From positions 1 through 64,000 of the forward strand of contig JAUXAL010000003.1 of assembly GCA_030619925.1 (NCBI GenBank): a stretch of 64,000 bases of DNA, in the 5' to 3' direction. How positions within the stretch are numbered: the stretch's first letter is position 1; each line of letters opens with the position of its first letter. The position numbers and the translations under genes were made by a program. Below are positions 50,868-59,930 of the stretch, piece after piece. The stretch is from Phycisphaerae bacterium. Its GTDB lineage: Bacteria; Planctomycetota; Phycisphaerae; Sedimentisphaerales; Anaerobacaceae. The notes below the pieces were generated by a model that saw only the letters and a list, made by a program, of their open reading frames with translations, was not told where the DNA came from and made no database searches.

Positions 50868-51656
50868 ATGCGAAGTTGTTCTATTTGCAAAAGAGTGCGA
50901 ATTATCCACGGCTGCCTCGATGACTACAAGCAACTCGCACACTATCACTACCGTAACAGTCAGCCGGGGCCGTCCGCAGCGATCTTTGCTTTGAAGCCTG
51001 CCCCTGAACTGGCAGGGGCGTCACATACAAAAACTGTCGGCGTTATCGTTTATACGATGCCGAGCCCGTCACTGGAGCTTCGCAACGTCGCTACGAATAA
51101 CTTCTTTGCCGGCTTCGACAAGAGTACACAGTTGGCGCTTATCAACAAGAACATTCGCTGTATCAGCAGAGTCATTATCGAGCCGAGGTTCCGTGGATTG
51201 GGGTTAGCGAGCCGATTAGTGCGCCAGACTATGTCCGAAATGAATGTCCCGGTCATCGAGGCGATGGCAGTGATGGGACTGGTCAATCCGTTCTTTGAAA
51301 AGGCGGGGATGAAGGCCTATACAGCGAAGATGCCCACCCGATGCATCCAGCTTATTGAGGCACTCAGTATAGTCGGGATAGAAAAGCGAGAACTCATCCA
51401 CCCACAAAGAGTGCAGCAAAAACTCAATCGGCTCCCGGCTCCTAAAGCCGAATTCATTGAGCTCGAAATCAGGCGTTTTCTGCAGAGCTACGGCAAGCGC
51501 CGCAACAGCCAACCCGGCCTGGAGCGAACAAGATACATACTGAGTAAGCTCACCTTCCGGCCGGTCTATTACATCTGGTTCAATCCTCGATACTCGATAC
51601 TGGATACTCGATGCTCGTACGCCGATCGGGAATCGAGCATCGAGAATGGAGAATAG
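50868..51656 (+). CDS. GNAT-fold protein paired with the ABC ATPase (COG2401-like acetyltransferase half)
   Basis: 262 residues. An N-terminal Cys cluster (CSICK, C16) and YKQLAHYHYRNSQPGP precede the GNAT core with the acyl-CoA loop RVIIEPRFRGLGLASRLV (101-118) and EAMAVMGLVNPFFEKAGMKAY. In other phages the GNAT-fold Mom protein modifies DNA adenine; a comparable DNA-modification role here is a hypothesis. A palindrome (51000-51019) adds a KPAPELAGA segment in frame, and the last 20 or so residues (PRYSILDTRCS...) are encoded by a word repeat. Confidence 0.75.
   Translation: MRSCSICKRVRIIHGCLDDYKQLAHYHYRNSQPGPSAAIFALKPAPELAGASHTKTVGVIVYTMPSPSLELRNVATNNFFAGFDKSTQLALINKNIRCISRVIIEPRFRGLGLASRLVRQTMSEMNVPVIEAMAVMGLVNPFFEKAGMKAYTAKMPTRCIQLIEALSIVGIEKRELIHPQRVQQKLNRLPAPKAEFIELEIRRFLQSYGKRRNSQPGLERTRYILSKLTFRPVYYIWFNPRYSILDTRCSYADRESSIENGE
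51000..51019. repeat. Palindrome inside the GNAT gene
   Basis: GCCCCTG (51000-51006), six-base loop, CAGGGGC (51013-51019). It encodes APELAG in frame. A related inverted repeat is at about 47931-47945 between genes. Confidence 0.65.
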
Positions 51657-51710
51657 AGGATGCGAGAAACGAGATTCGAGAATCGAGTATCGAGGATAGC
51701 AATTGACAGG
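51584..51710. repeat. ATCGAG/CTCGAT word repeat spanning the GNAT-parB junction
   Basis: About 125 bases of CGATACTCGATACTGG and ATCGAGNATCGAG-type words in both orientations. It encodes the C-terminal tail of the GNAT protein and the first dozen residues of the ParB-like protein. The same words occur at 32330-32365, 34650-34672 and 36845-36905. Confidence 0.75.
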
Positions 51711-52406
51711 CTCGTTGCTCATCCGGACAACCCCAATCGGATGAGCAAGACCAACTTTGCGAAGTTGGTTCGTAACATACAGCGGACCGGCCGATACGAG
51801 CCGTTGGTGGTTCGCCCCGCACCAAAATCGCCCGGCACAGGGACATTTCTCCTGCCGGACGGCCGGCCTGTCGAGGCCAGCGCGGATTTGGGTGCGGGGT
51901 TTTTTCAGATAATCAACGGCCATCATCGCTGGCAAGCTTTGAAAATGCTTGGCCGCAAAACCGCTGACGCAATAGTATGGGACATCGACGATGAGCAGGC
52001 CGACATTCTACTTGCCACGCTCAACCGTCTTGGCGGGTCGGATGTCCTTGAGAAGAAACTCGCATTGCTGAAACGGCTAAATATTCGAACCGAAGCGGGC
52101 AGGCTCGCAAAACTCCTACCGCAAACCGCAAAGCAGATTGAACGGCTCACCTCGCTCGCCTCTGGTTGCTCGTCGCTCGTCACTCGGGGCACGGGCGACG
52201 GGGAACAAGCAACAGTCTTTGCAAATCCGCTGGTATTCTTCGTAAACGATAAGCAGCAGGAAATTATCGAGAACGCATTGTCACTTGCACGATCCCGATG
52301 TATCGGGAAAAACGAAGAAACAAAGGCCGCAAAAAATGCAGTAGCTCTTACATACATAACCCAACACTTTCTTATGCAGGAGTCAAGACACCAGTCTGGA
52401 GCTTGA
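51660..52406 (+). CDS. ParB/sulfiredoxin-fold protein
   Basis: 248 residues. After a repeat-encoded start, a ParB N-terminal domain follows: IAIDRLVAHPDNPNRMSK, YEPLVVRP, and the catalytic-type loop INGHHRWQALKMLG (about 80-93), a CTP/phosphate-binding signature of ParB-like proteins. The helical part TEAGRLAKLLPQTAKQIERL follows. In phages such proteins are often nucleases or ATPase partners rather than partition proteins. Segments around SGCSSLVTRGTGDGEQ and RSRCIGKN are encoded by word repeats and the TCCCGAT palindrome (52293-52308). Confidence 0.82.
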   Translation: MRETRFENRVSRIAIDRLVAHPDNPNRMSKTNFAKLVRNIQRTGRYEPLVVRPAPKSPGTGTFLLPDGRPVEASADLGAGFFQIINGHHRWQALKMLGRKTADAIVWDIDDEQADILLATLNRLGGSDVLEKKLALLKRLNIRTEAGRLAKLLPQTAKQIERLTSLASGCSSLVTRGTGDGEQATVFANPLVFFVNDKQQEIIENALSLARSRCIGKNEETKAAKNAVALTYITQHFLMQESRHQSGA

Positions 52407-52592
52407 GTTTTGGGTCTTGAGTCCGGAGTCTGGAAGATGAAAATAGAGTTTGTCCAATTCTTCTTCGAGGCTCGGTTTCGCCTCGGTTGGGACGACAAGA
52501 GGTAATTTTGAGGAAGAAATTTTGCAAGATGTTGACCATAAGGCAAAAAGCCTTTAGACTAAGAACATTAGAAGAAATTGCATTAATATAAG

Positions 52593-52793
52593 GTGATTAT
52601 GTTACCAGATGAAAAATGTGGTCAATGCCGGTTCTTTCTACCAAAAAAGGGAGAAGATAACGTTGGCGAATGCCGCAGACACGCACCCCGACCAGACCCA
52701 AGCTTCCAAATAGGTGGTAAAGATGTTGGGCGAGAGCCACGATGGCCCGAAGTTGGCATCGACTCCTGTTGCGGAGAGTTTAAGCATAAATGA
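52593..52793 (+). CDS. Cysteine-rich small phage-associated protein
   Basis: 66 residues. Cysteines in CGQCRFF (C10, C13), GECRRHAP and DSCCGEF form a likely zinc or metal knuckle, and the pattern CxxCRFFxxxxxxxxGxCRRHAP...WPxVxxDxxCGEF recurs in small proteins beside phage terminases. The AAGGTGAT site is upstream. Function unknown. Confidence 0.75.
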   Translation: MIMLPDEKCGQCRFFLPKKGEDNVGECRRHAPRPDPSFQIGGKDVGREPRWPEVGIDSCCGEFKHK

Positions 52794-53246
52794 GCCGAAG
52801 ACCGCCCACAGACCAAGAACGTACAGAATAAGGAAAGCCCGCTTACTTCCGCTTCGGCTCTCAGCGTGTTTTTCACTCCCACATCTGTGTAAACACGTCC
52901 CAACCTTACTCTCAACAGCGCACTCAACCGTTATGATCCTGGCATTTTTGTTTGATTTTGGACAATTCAATAAACCGGTTGCATAAATTTGGCCAAAAAT
53001 CAATCAAATCCGCAGGCTGGAGCGAAGCGAAAGTCCTGAATCCGCCAACGGTGGATGAAGGATCTGGGTCGCGTAAGCTTAATTTCAATCATTTATGCAG
53101 GTAGTTGCGCAGAAAAACAAGATTTTTTGAAAATTTTTTTATTCAGTTCTGCATAAGGACTTAGGGGAATACGGGGCCTGAAAAATCGCTCAATTTTCGC
53201 ATCAAATCCACAGGTACGTCTAATTATAGAGAGAAAGCGGGGCGGA
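52794..53246. other. Intergenic region before the small-terminase gene
   Basis: About 450 bases. A plus-strand reading at 52714-52986 overlaps the Cys-rich gene and lacks a ribosome binding site. Nothing convincing is present apart from GGAGCGAAGCGAAAG-type words near 53030. Confidence 0.4.
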
Positions 53247-53729
53247 GTGACGTCAAGTAAGAACAATAAGCAGATGACCCAGAAAAAGCAATTGACTAAA
53301 AGACAGCTTGCAGTGATAGAGGATTTGTTCAGCGACTTCTCGATGGTCGACGAGCAGGCGGTACTGGACAAGCACAGGGTAAGCAGAAACGTCTACAACA
53401 AATGGCTGGCCGAAGCCTCGTTCGCCGAACAGTTAGACCGGCGTATCGCAGCAGCCCATCGTCAAAGCGCTGCCTTGATTGCACGGTATGCCCCGCTGGC
53501 AGCAGCCAAACTTGTGCAGCTTACCGACTCGGACAAAGAAGAGACCGCCCGCAAGGCCTGCTTGGATATTATCTCCATGCCGCAAATCGCTCGCACCTGC
53601 GGTAACGCCAGTGCAGGCGCAAATCTCAAGTCGCAAATGGCAAATCAGAAATCGCAAATCGCTCCGCAGCTTTCAGACCAAACTGTCGGCAGACTGTTAG
53701 CCATCTTAGCAGAAGAAAAAAATGATTAA
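53247..53729 (+). CDS. Small terminase subunit-like protein
   Basis: 160 residues, GTG start. The N-terminal KKQLTKRQLAVIEDLFSDFSMVDEQAVLDKHRVSRNVYNKWLAEASFAEQLDRRI is a helix-turn-helix as in small terminase (TerS) or phBC6A51-type proteins that recognise the packaging site. A central helix (AALIARYAPLAAAKLVQLTDSDKEETARKACLDII) would oligomerise. The segment NLKSQMANQKSQIA near 125-140 is encoded by CGCAAATGGCAAATC words. The large subunit is 6.2 kb downstream, after two carbohydrate-enzyme genes. Confidence 0.7.
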   Translation: MTSSKNNKQMTQKKQLTKRQLAVIEDLFSDFSMVDEQAVLDKHRVSRNVYNKWLAEASFAEQLDRRIAAAHRQSAALIARYAPLAAAKLVQLTDSDKEETARKACLDIISMPQIARTCGNASAGANLKSQMANQKSQIAPQLSDQTVGRLLAILAEEKND

Positions 53730-53730
53730 C

Positions 53731-53771
53731 AAACGGCAAATCGCAAATATCGATAAGCCGTTTGCGATTTG
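53731..53771 (+). terminator. Hairpin after the small-terminase gene
   Basis: Nested inverted repeats: AAACGGC (53731-53737) with GCCGTTT (53757-53763), or alternatively CAAATCGCAAA (53737-53747) with TTTGCGATTTG (53761-53771). It may end the plus-strand regulatory block. It is built from the CAAATCGC word family, so it may be only a repeat. Confidence 0.5.
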
Positions 53772-53804
53772 ACATCGGGACTAAACTATAATAAGATATG
53801 GCTT

Positions 53805-53826
53805 GGTTCCCGCGGAACCGGGACCC
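53805..53826. repeat. Family B palindrome upstream of the second sulfatase
   Basis: GGTTCCCGCGGAACCGGGACCC, a compact palindrome 22 bases before the sulfatase ATG. Confidence 0.65.
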
Positions 53827-53847
53827 TTCAAAAAGGAGCATAGAAAT

Positions 53848-55299
53848 ATGACACTCACTAACACACGACGCGACTTTCTAAAGGCTATGGGTATGGGGGC
53901 AGCAGCACTGGCAATACCGCGATGGCTTTGGGCCGGACAAGTGCCAGATTCCCGCGAAGCGGGGTCCCCATCAGCTCGCAAACCTAACATCGTTCTGATT
54001 ATGGTCGATGACCTCGGCTACGGCGACCTGTCGAGCTATGGCGCAAAGGACATGAAGACGCCGAACATCGACAAGCTCGTTGCGACGGGTATGCGGTTCG
54101 ATAACTTCTACGCCAACTGTCCGGTTTGCTCACCCACGCGTGCATCGCTGCTGACCGGCAAATACCCGGACCTGGTCGGCGTGCCGGGGGTAATCCGCAC
54201 ACACCCAGCCAATAGCTGGGGGCATTTGGCTGGTAGCCGGCACGCCGGGGTATTGCTGCCGAAACTGCTCAAACGAGCCGGCTACCACACCGCTATCGTC
54301 GGCAAATGGCACCTCGGTCTGGCCTCACCGAACAAGCCTAACGAGCGAGGCTTCGACCACTTTCACGGCTTCCTCGGCGATATGATGGATGACTACTACG
54401 ACCATCGTCGTCACGGAATCAACTATACGCGGCTGAACGATACAGAAATCGACCCGAAAGGCCATGCTACCGACCTGTTCACACAGTGGTCTATCGATTA
54501 CATCCACCAGCGTGCCGGCTCAAGGCAGCGACGCCGCAAAGCCCGGACCCAGCCGTTCTTCTTGTACCTCGCCTACAACGCCCCGCACACGCCGATCCAG
54601 CCGCCGAAGGACTGGCTCCAACGGGTCAAGAACCGCGAAAAGGACATCACCGAGAAACGTGCCGCCCTTGTCGCTCTAATCGAACATCTCGACGACGGCA
54701 TCGGCAGGGTGATGGCGGCACTGAAAGACTCCGGTCTCAGCAAGAACACGCTGGTTATTTTCACTTCCGACAACGGCGGCCAACTTCACATCGGGGCCAA
54801 CAACGGCCCACTCAGAGGTGGTAAGCAGGACATGTACGAGGGCGGTATTCGCGTTCCGATGTGCGCGGTCTGGCCAGGCAGAATCAGGCCCAGCTCCCGC
54901 AGCGACGGTGTTGCGCTGACTATGGACCTGTTCCCGACCATTTGCGAAGCAGCCGGTGCTGCTCTGGATTACGAGGTCAATGGCCGAAGCATCCTGCCGA
55001 GGCTGCTCGGCAAGTACCAGTCCGCCGAAGATCGCTTCCTGTTCTGGGTGCGACGTGAAGGCGGCGGCTACGGCGGCCGGGCTTATTATGCCGCCCGCTA
55101 CGGTGACTACAAACTTCTGCAGAATAGTCCCTTTGAGCCGTTGCAACTCTACAACCTAAAAGACGATCCACAGGAAAACCATCCCTTGGACAGAAAGCAC
55201 AGGATGTATCAGAGACTCTTCACCGCCCTTCGTAATCACATCATCGAAGTCGGCGCAGTACCCTGGCAGAAATATCCCGTCAAGCTAAATGACTCGTAG
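53848..55299 (+). CDS. Secreted sulfatase
   Basis: 483 residues from the ATG behind AAAAGGAGC; an in-frame start at 53803 lies in a palindrome. Tat signal TRRDFLKAMGMGAAALAI. The formylglycine motif CSPTR is at residue 94 (CPVCSPTRASLLTGKYP), metal residues lie in NIVLIMVDDLGYGD and VIFTSDNGG, and IVGKWHLG is the conserved Lys/His motif. It is an arylsulfatase-type S1 enzyme, probably acting on sulfated polysaccharide. Residues 34-41 (DSREAGSP) come from a palindrome. It is followed after 24 bases by the glycosidase fusion, so both likely act on one substrate. Confidence 0.93.
   Translation: MTLTNTRRDFLKAMGMGAAALAIPRWLWAGQVPDSREAGSPSARKPNIVLIMVDDLGYGDLSSYGAKDMKTPNIDKLVATGMRFDNFYANCPVCSPTRASLLTGKYPDLVGVPGVIRTHPANSWGHLAGSRHAGVLLPKLLKRAGYHTAIVGKWHLGLASPNKPNERGFDHFHGFLGDMMDDYYDHRRHGINYTRLNDTEIDPKGHATDLFTQWSIDYIHQRAGSRQRRRKARTQPFFLYLAYNAPHTPIQPPKDWLQRVKNREKDITEKRAALVALIEHLDDGIGRVMAALKDSGLSKNTLVIFTSDNGGQLHIGANNGPLRGGKQDMYEGGIRVPMCAVWPGRIRPSSRSDGVALTMDLFPTICEAAGAALDYEVNGRSILPRLLGKYQSAEDRFLFWVRREGGGYGGRAYYAARYGDYKLLQNSPFEPLQLYNLKDDPQENHPLDRKHRMYQRLFTALRNHIIEVGAVPWQKYPVKLNDS
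53947..53969. repeat. Family B palindrome inside the second sulfatase
   Basis: GATTCCC-GCGAAGC-GGGGTCCCC in frame between the Tat signal and the catalytic domain. It is nearly the same as the copy at 24633-24655. Confidence 0.7.
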
Positions 55300-55323
55300 A
55301 AACCCCAAATCCGGGAGGTAACG

Positions 55324-58300
55324 ATGGAAAAGAAAATGTGTGCCTTGAGCATAGTGTCACTTGTGGTTTTGTTGCTTTCGAGTGTTTCTGCAACCGAGGC
55401 ACAAACTATCCTTATTGAAGCCGAGGGATTCGACAACCTCGGCGGCTGGGTCGTCGACCAGCAGTTTACCGACCAGATGGGCTCGCCATTGCTGCTGGCT
55501 CACGGTTTGGGTGAGCCGGTCAAAGACGCCACAACGAAGGTGGGGTTTCCAGCCGCCGGCAAGTACCGCCTATGGGTTCGCACTCGCAACTGGGTGGCAC
55601 CGTGGAAAGCGCCGGCAGCGCCGGGCAGGTTCCAGCTGCTCATCGACGGTGTGCCCCTTGGAACCATCTTCGGCACCAAAGGAGCAAAGTGGCACTGGCA
55701 GGATGGCGGCACAATCGAGATTACAAACAAGCAGGTTACCGTCGCCCTGCACGATCTGACCGGCTTTGAAGGCCGATGCGATGCAATTGTCTTTACGGCC
55801 GATACCGACCCGGCCCCACCAAATAAGGGCGAGCGAATGGCAACCTTCCGCCGAAAGATGCTTGGGCTGCCTGACGAGCCGGAAGATGCCGGCCAATTCG
55901 ACCTGGTCGTGGTCGGTGGCGGTATTGCCGGCACGTGTACGTCTATCTCAGCGGCCCGGCTGGGACTACAAGTAGCATTGATACAGAACCGTCCCGTTCT
56001 TGGCGGAAATAACAGCTCGGACGTCCGCGTCCATCTCGGAGGCGAGATTAACCTTCCGCCTTATCCAGCTCTCGGAAATATCGTCAAGGAACTCGACTCG
56101 GGAAAGAGGGGAAATGCCAAGCCGGCCGCAAACTACGACGACCAGAAAAAGCTCCGAGTCGTCGGAACTGAGAAAAACATACATCTGTTTTTGAATATGC
56201 ACGCATTCAAGGTCGAAAAGCAGGGCGATGGGATTTCGGCCGTCATCGCCAAACACATTCGAAACGGTAAGGAGCTGCGATTTGCCGCACCGCTGTTTGC
56301 TGACTGCACCGGTGACGGTAGCGTCGGTTATCTCGCCGGCGCCGAATACCGTATGGGACGTGAAGGCAGAAATCAAACCGGCGAGTCACTGGCGCCGCAA
56401 GAGCCTGACAAAATGACTCTGGGCGCATCGGTCCAGTGGTATTCCGTCGAAACCGACAAACCCACGAGCTTTCCGGATTGCCCCTGGGCACTGCAGTTCA
56501 CCGAAGAAAGCTGTCAGCACACCACCAGAGGCGACTGGGACTGGGAAACCGGACTGCACCGCAACCAGATTACCGAATTTGAGTACATTCGTGATCACGC
56601 TTTTCGTGCAATCTATGGCAACTGGGCCTTTCAAAAAAACAGCCGCGACAAAGCAAAATACGCCAATCGCAAACTCGAATGGGTAGCTTATGTCGGCGGC
56701 AAACGCGAATCCCGCCGACTGCTCGGCGATGTTATCCTGCAACAGCAGGACATCCAGCAGCAGAGACAGTTCCCCGATGTGTTCGTGACAACCACATGGA
56801 CTATCGACCTGCACTACCCGGACCCTGAAAACTCCAGACACTTCCCAGGCGAGGAATTCCGCTCGATTGCCAAATTCACTCACATAGACCCGTATCCGAT
56901 ACCCTACCGTTGCCTCTACTCTCGAAACATCGAGAACCTGATGATGGCAGGGCGGTGCATCAGCGTCACCCACGTGGCGCTTGGTACGGTCCGCGTGATG
57001 CGGACTTGCGGCATGATGGGCGAGGTCGTTGGGATGGCTGCATCGCTGTGCAAAAAGCACAACGCCAGTCCTCGCGGCGTCTACCAACACCACCTGGACG
57101 AGCTCAAGCAACTGGCCAAACGCGGCGTCGGGCCGTCAGCGACTGTGGTCAGCCCCTGCGGTGCCGGGCCCGGCAAAACGACAGACGACCAAGCCTTCAA
57201 GCAGGCCGCAGAGAACGGACACCTTGCCAATGAAGGTTTTGTTCGCTGCCGAAAGTTCGTCAAAGGCTGGCTGAAACACGCCGACCCAACAACCGGGTTA
57301 ATTCCCAGAAACTTAAACCGAGACAAGAACATCTGGAATGCCAAGGACAGCGCCGCAGACAATTACCCTTTTATGGTTCTTACCGCAGCTATTACAGACC
57401 GGCCGCTCTTCGAGGGCCGTATGCTCGATATGCTCCGCACCGAAACAAAACTCACATCCCGCATCGCAAGCCTGCCGGATACATATTCTTTCTCCAAACA
57501 GAGCTTCCACGACGCACAGCCCGACATCGACCGTATTATCTTCGGAGCTTCGGAGTATATCAAAGACGGCCTGCTGCCACTAACCGAATGGCTCGGACCG
57601 GCACCCTGGTGCGAGCGTATGATTGGGATGCTGGACGATATGTGGAAGCACGCACCGGTTGAAACCAAATATGGACGGATCGTCTCCACAAACCAGGAAA
57701 TCAACGGTGAGATGCTCCAGGCGCTCTCCCGTATCTATTGGATGACCGGCGAAGCCAAATACCTCGACTGGGCCATCCGCCTGGGCGACTATCATCTGCT
57801 GGGCGGCCACCACCCCACTAAAGATCAAGACAGACTATCACTTGATGACCACGGCTGTGAGATAGTCTCCGGACTCTGTGAGCTGTACGCAACAGTTAGC
57901 TTTGCCAAACCTGCGAAGAAGCGGGCCTATCAAAAACCCATCCACGAGATGCTCGGCCGTATTTTAGAGATTGGCATCGATGAGCACGGCTTATTCTATG
58001 AATGGGTCAATTGCAAGACCGGCGAACACGCCGAGGCCCTTACCGACAACTGGGGCTACAATCTAAACGGCTTCTACACCGTGTATCTGATCGACAAAAC
58101 CCGGGCCTACCGCCGGGCCGCGCGAAAAGCACTCGGCAACCTCAAGACCCACTATAGCGACTACAAATGGGAAGGAGGTCGTGCCGACGGCTACGCCGAT
58201 TCCATCGAAGGCGGCATCAATCTCTACAACCGCGAGCCTGTACCAACCGCCGCCGAATGGCTCGATAGCCAAACGCGTATCATGTGGAACATCCAGAAGC

Positions 58301-59751
58301 CCGACGGAATCGTCGAGGGCTGGCACGGCGACGGCAACTTCGCCAGAACCACAATAATGTACTGCCTCTGGAAAACCAAAGGCCTGACCATCAGACCCTG
58401 GCGAGAAGATGTCGTCTTTGGGGCCGTTCAGGATGGCGACATTCTCAAAATCAGTATTCGTGCGGACAAAGACTGGCGAGGGAAAATCCTCTTCGACACG
58501 CCGCGCCATCAGACAATTATGAAGATGCCTCTTGACTGGCCGCGAATTAACCAATTCCCGGAATGGTTCACCGTCGAGGCAAAGAAACACTATGCCGTTC
58601 ACGACCTAACGTCCGATTCGACAGCAACATACACAGGCAGGCAATTGCGGGACGGGATGTCGGTGGAGTGTAAGCCAGGTGCCCAGTTGCGTCTGTTGGT
58701 AAAACCCGCGACGGCAGCGGGGCACTTAAAACCGGCCAATCCGAAGGAGCTGGTCAAGACGGTGGCCGACGGCGTGCTACGTGACTTTCCCGACCCGCCC
58801 CAATTCAACTGGGGCCAGGGGGTTCTGATGGCGGGCATGATGCGGGCGTACGAACTGACGCAGGACAAGCGGTACCTGAAGTTCGTCCGCAATTTCGGCA
58901 ACCATTCGTACAGGCAGGGCATCTGGCCAATCCTGCGCAAGCGCGGTTACTGCGGCCATTGGGGTCCCGGCTTTGCAGTGTTGATGCTCTACGAAGCTAC
59001 GGGAAACAAACGTTACCTGAGTCTCTCCGAGGAAATCAACCAGTTCATGCTCGGCGAGGCTGAGCGGACCAGAGACGGCGGTCTAAGCCATTTTAACGGC
59101 AAACCGCAACTCTGGGTCGACACGCTTGCCATGTGTTGTCCGGTGTTCTCATATTTGGCCGGAATCACAAACCGGCCGATATTGCAGCAGGAGGCAGTCA
59201 GCCAACTGGAAATCTTTGCCAAACATCTGCAAGACCCTGAGACGGGACTGTTCTACCACATGTGGGATGAGACGAGCGGCGAGCGGACACCGAGCTTCTG
59301 GGGCCGAGGCAACGGCTGGGTCGTGATGTCGTACGCAGAAGTACTCAAGCATGAAGAGCCAGACTCAGCGAGCCGGGCCCGCCTAGTTAAGGCTTTCAAG
59401 AAACAACTGACGAGCATCGTACGCTTACAGGACGCCAAGAGCGGCCTGTGGCATACGGTACTCGATGCCCCGGACAGCTACCTGGAAACCTCGGCATCAG
59501 CTATGTTCCTCTACGGGATGGCCCAGTGTCGGAACCTGAACTTAATGGAAGTATCTTGCACCGACACAATGCGCAAAGCCTGGGCCGGCCTGGCCGGTCA
59601 GGTCGATGCCGAAGGCCGCATCATCGGCGTCTCGGCTGGCACCGGCCCCAGTGGAAAGCCGGGATATGTCGCCCGTAAAGTCGGAACCTACACCTGGGGA
59701 ACCGGTGCTTTCCTGTTGGCTGCGTGTGCCTACGCAGAGAGTGGACTGTAA
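55324..59751 (+). CDS. Exported FAD-dependent oxidoreductase fused to two glycosidase-like domains (GH105-like C-terminus)
   Basis: 1475 residues. Order: Sec signal (1-27); a beta-sandwich, carbohydrate-binding-like domain (about 30-165); an FAD-dependent oxidoreductase of the FAD_oxidored type with FDLVVVGGGIAG (about 192) and NLMMAGRCISVTHVA (about 540); an (alpha/alpha)6 barrel-like region with SLDDHGCEIVSG and TDNWGYNLNG (about 640-1060) plus beta domain; and a final GH105-like unsaturated glycuronyl hydrolase domain (about 1145-1475) with FWGRGNGWVVMSYAEVL (about 1324). Such a three-enzyme fusion next to a sulfatase suggests breakdown of a sulfated uronic-acid polysaccharide. Confidence 0.85.
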   Translation: MEKKMCALSIVSLVVLLLSSVSATEAQTILIEAEGFDNLGGWVVDQQFTDQMGSPLLLAHGLGEPVKDATTKVGFPAAGKYRLWVRTRNWVAPWKAPAAPGRFQLLIDGVPLGTIFGTKGAKWHWQDGGTIEITNKQVTVALHDLTGFEGRCDAIVFTADTDPAPPNKGERMATFRRKMLGLPDEPEDAGQFDLVVVGGGIAGTCTSISAARLGLQVALIQNRPVLGGNNSSDVRVHLGGEINLPPYPALGNIVKELDSGKRGNAKPAANYDDQKKLRVVGTEKNIHLFLNMHAFKVEKQGDGISAVIAKHIRNGKELRFAAPLFADCTGDGSVGYLAGAEYRMGREGRNQTGESLAPQEPDKMTLGASVQWYSVETDKPTSFPDCPWALQFTEESCQHTTRGDWDWETGLHRNQITEFEYIRDHAFRAIYGNWAFQKNSRDKAKYANRKLEWVAYVGGKRESRRLLGDVILQQQDIQQQRQFPDVFVTTTWTIDLHYPDPENSRHFPGEEFRSIAKFTHIDPYPIPYRCLYSRNIENLMMAGRCISVTHVALGTVRVMRTCGMMGEVVGMAASLCKKHNASPRGVYQHHLDELKQLAKRGVGPSATVVSPCGAGPGKTTDDQAFKQAAENGHLANEGFVRCRKFVKGWLKHADPTTGLIPRNLNRDKNIWNAKDSAADNYPFMVLTAAITDRPLFEGRMLDMLRTETKLTSRIASLPDTYSFSKQSFHDAQPDIDRIIFGASEYIKDGLLPLTEWLGPAPWCERMIGMLDDMWKHAPVETKYGRIVSTNQEINGEMLQALSRIYWMTGEAKYLDWAIRLGDYHLLGGHHPTKDQDRLSLDDHGCEIVSGLCELYATVSFAKPAKKRAYQKPIHEMLGRILEIGIDEHGLFYEWVNCKTGEHAEALTDNWGYNLNGFYTVYLIDKTRAYRRAARKALGNLKTHYSDYKWEGGRADGYADSIEGGINLYNREPVPTAAEWLDSQTRIMWNIQKPDGIVEGWHGDGNFARTTIMYCLWKTKGLTIRPWREDVVFGAVQDGDILKISIRADKDWRGKILFDTPRHQTIMKMPLDWPRINQFPEWFTVEAKKHYAVHDLTSDSTATYTGRQLRDGMSVECKPGAQLRLLVKPATAAGHLKPANPKELVKTVADGVLRDFPDPPQFNWGQGVLMAGMMRAYELTQDKRYLKFVRNFGNHSYRQGIWPILRKRGYCGHWGPGFAVLMLYEATGNKRYLSLSEEINQFMLGEAERTRDGGLSHFNGKPQLWVDTLAMCCPVFSYLAGITNRPILQQEAVSQLEIFAKHLQDPETGLFYHMWDETSGERTPSFWGRGNGWVVMSYAEVLKHEEPDSASRARLVKAFKKQLTSIVRLQDAKSGLWHTVLDAPDSYLETSASAMFLYGMAQCRNLNLMEVSCTDTMRKAWAGLAGQVDAEGRIIGVSAGTGPSGKPGYVARKVGTYTWGTGAFLLAACAYAESGL

Positions 59752-59930
59752 CCTGGCATCGAAAAGCATCCGTTGGTAGAGTAAGCGGAAAAGGAGTCGG
59801 CGGCTCTTGAGTGTATATTTCCAACAAACACCACATACACGCAAATCAAGATAACTCTTGGCTGTCGTAATTGCATCCCAAAAAGCAACAGCCAATGTGT
59901 AAATGACCTTCAAAATCAGGGGGTATAATA

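Noticed and set aside
52714..52986. 90-codon ORF overlapping the Cys-rich protein gene
   Set aside because: Out of frame with a better supported gene and without ribosome binding site.
54130..57362. Long minus-strand ORFs antisense to the sulfatase and the fusion gene
   Set aside because: They are out-of-frame readings of strongly motif-supported plus-strand genes.
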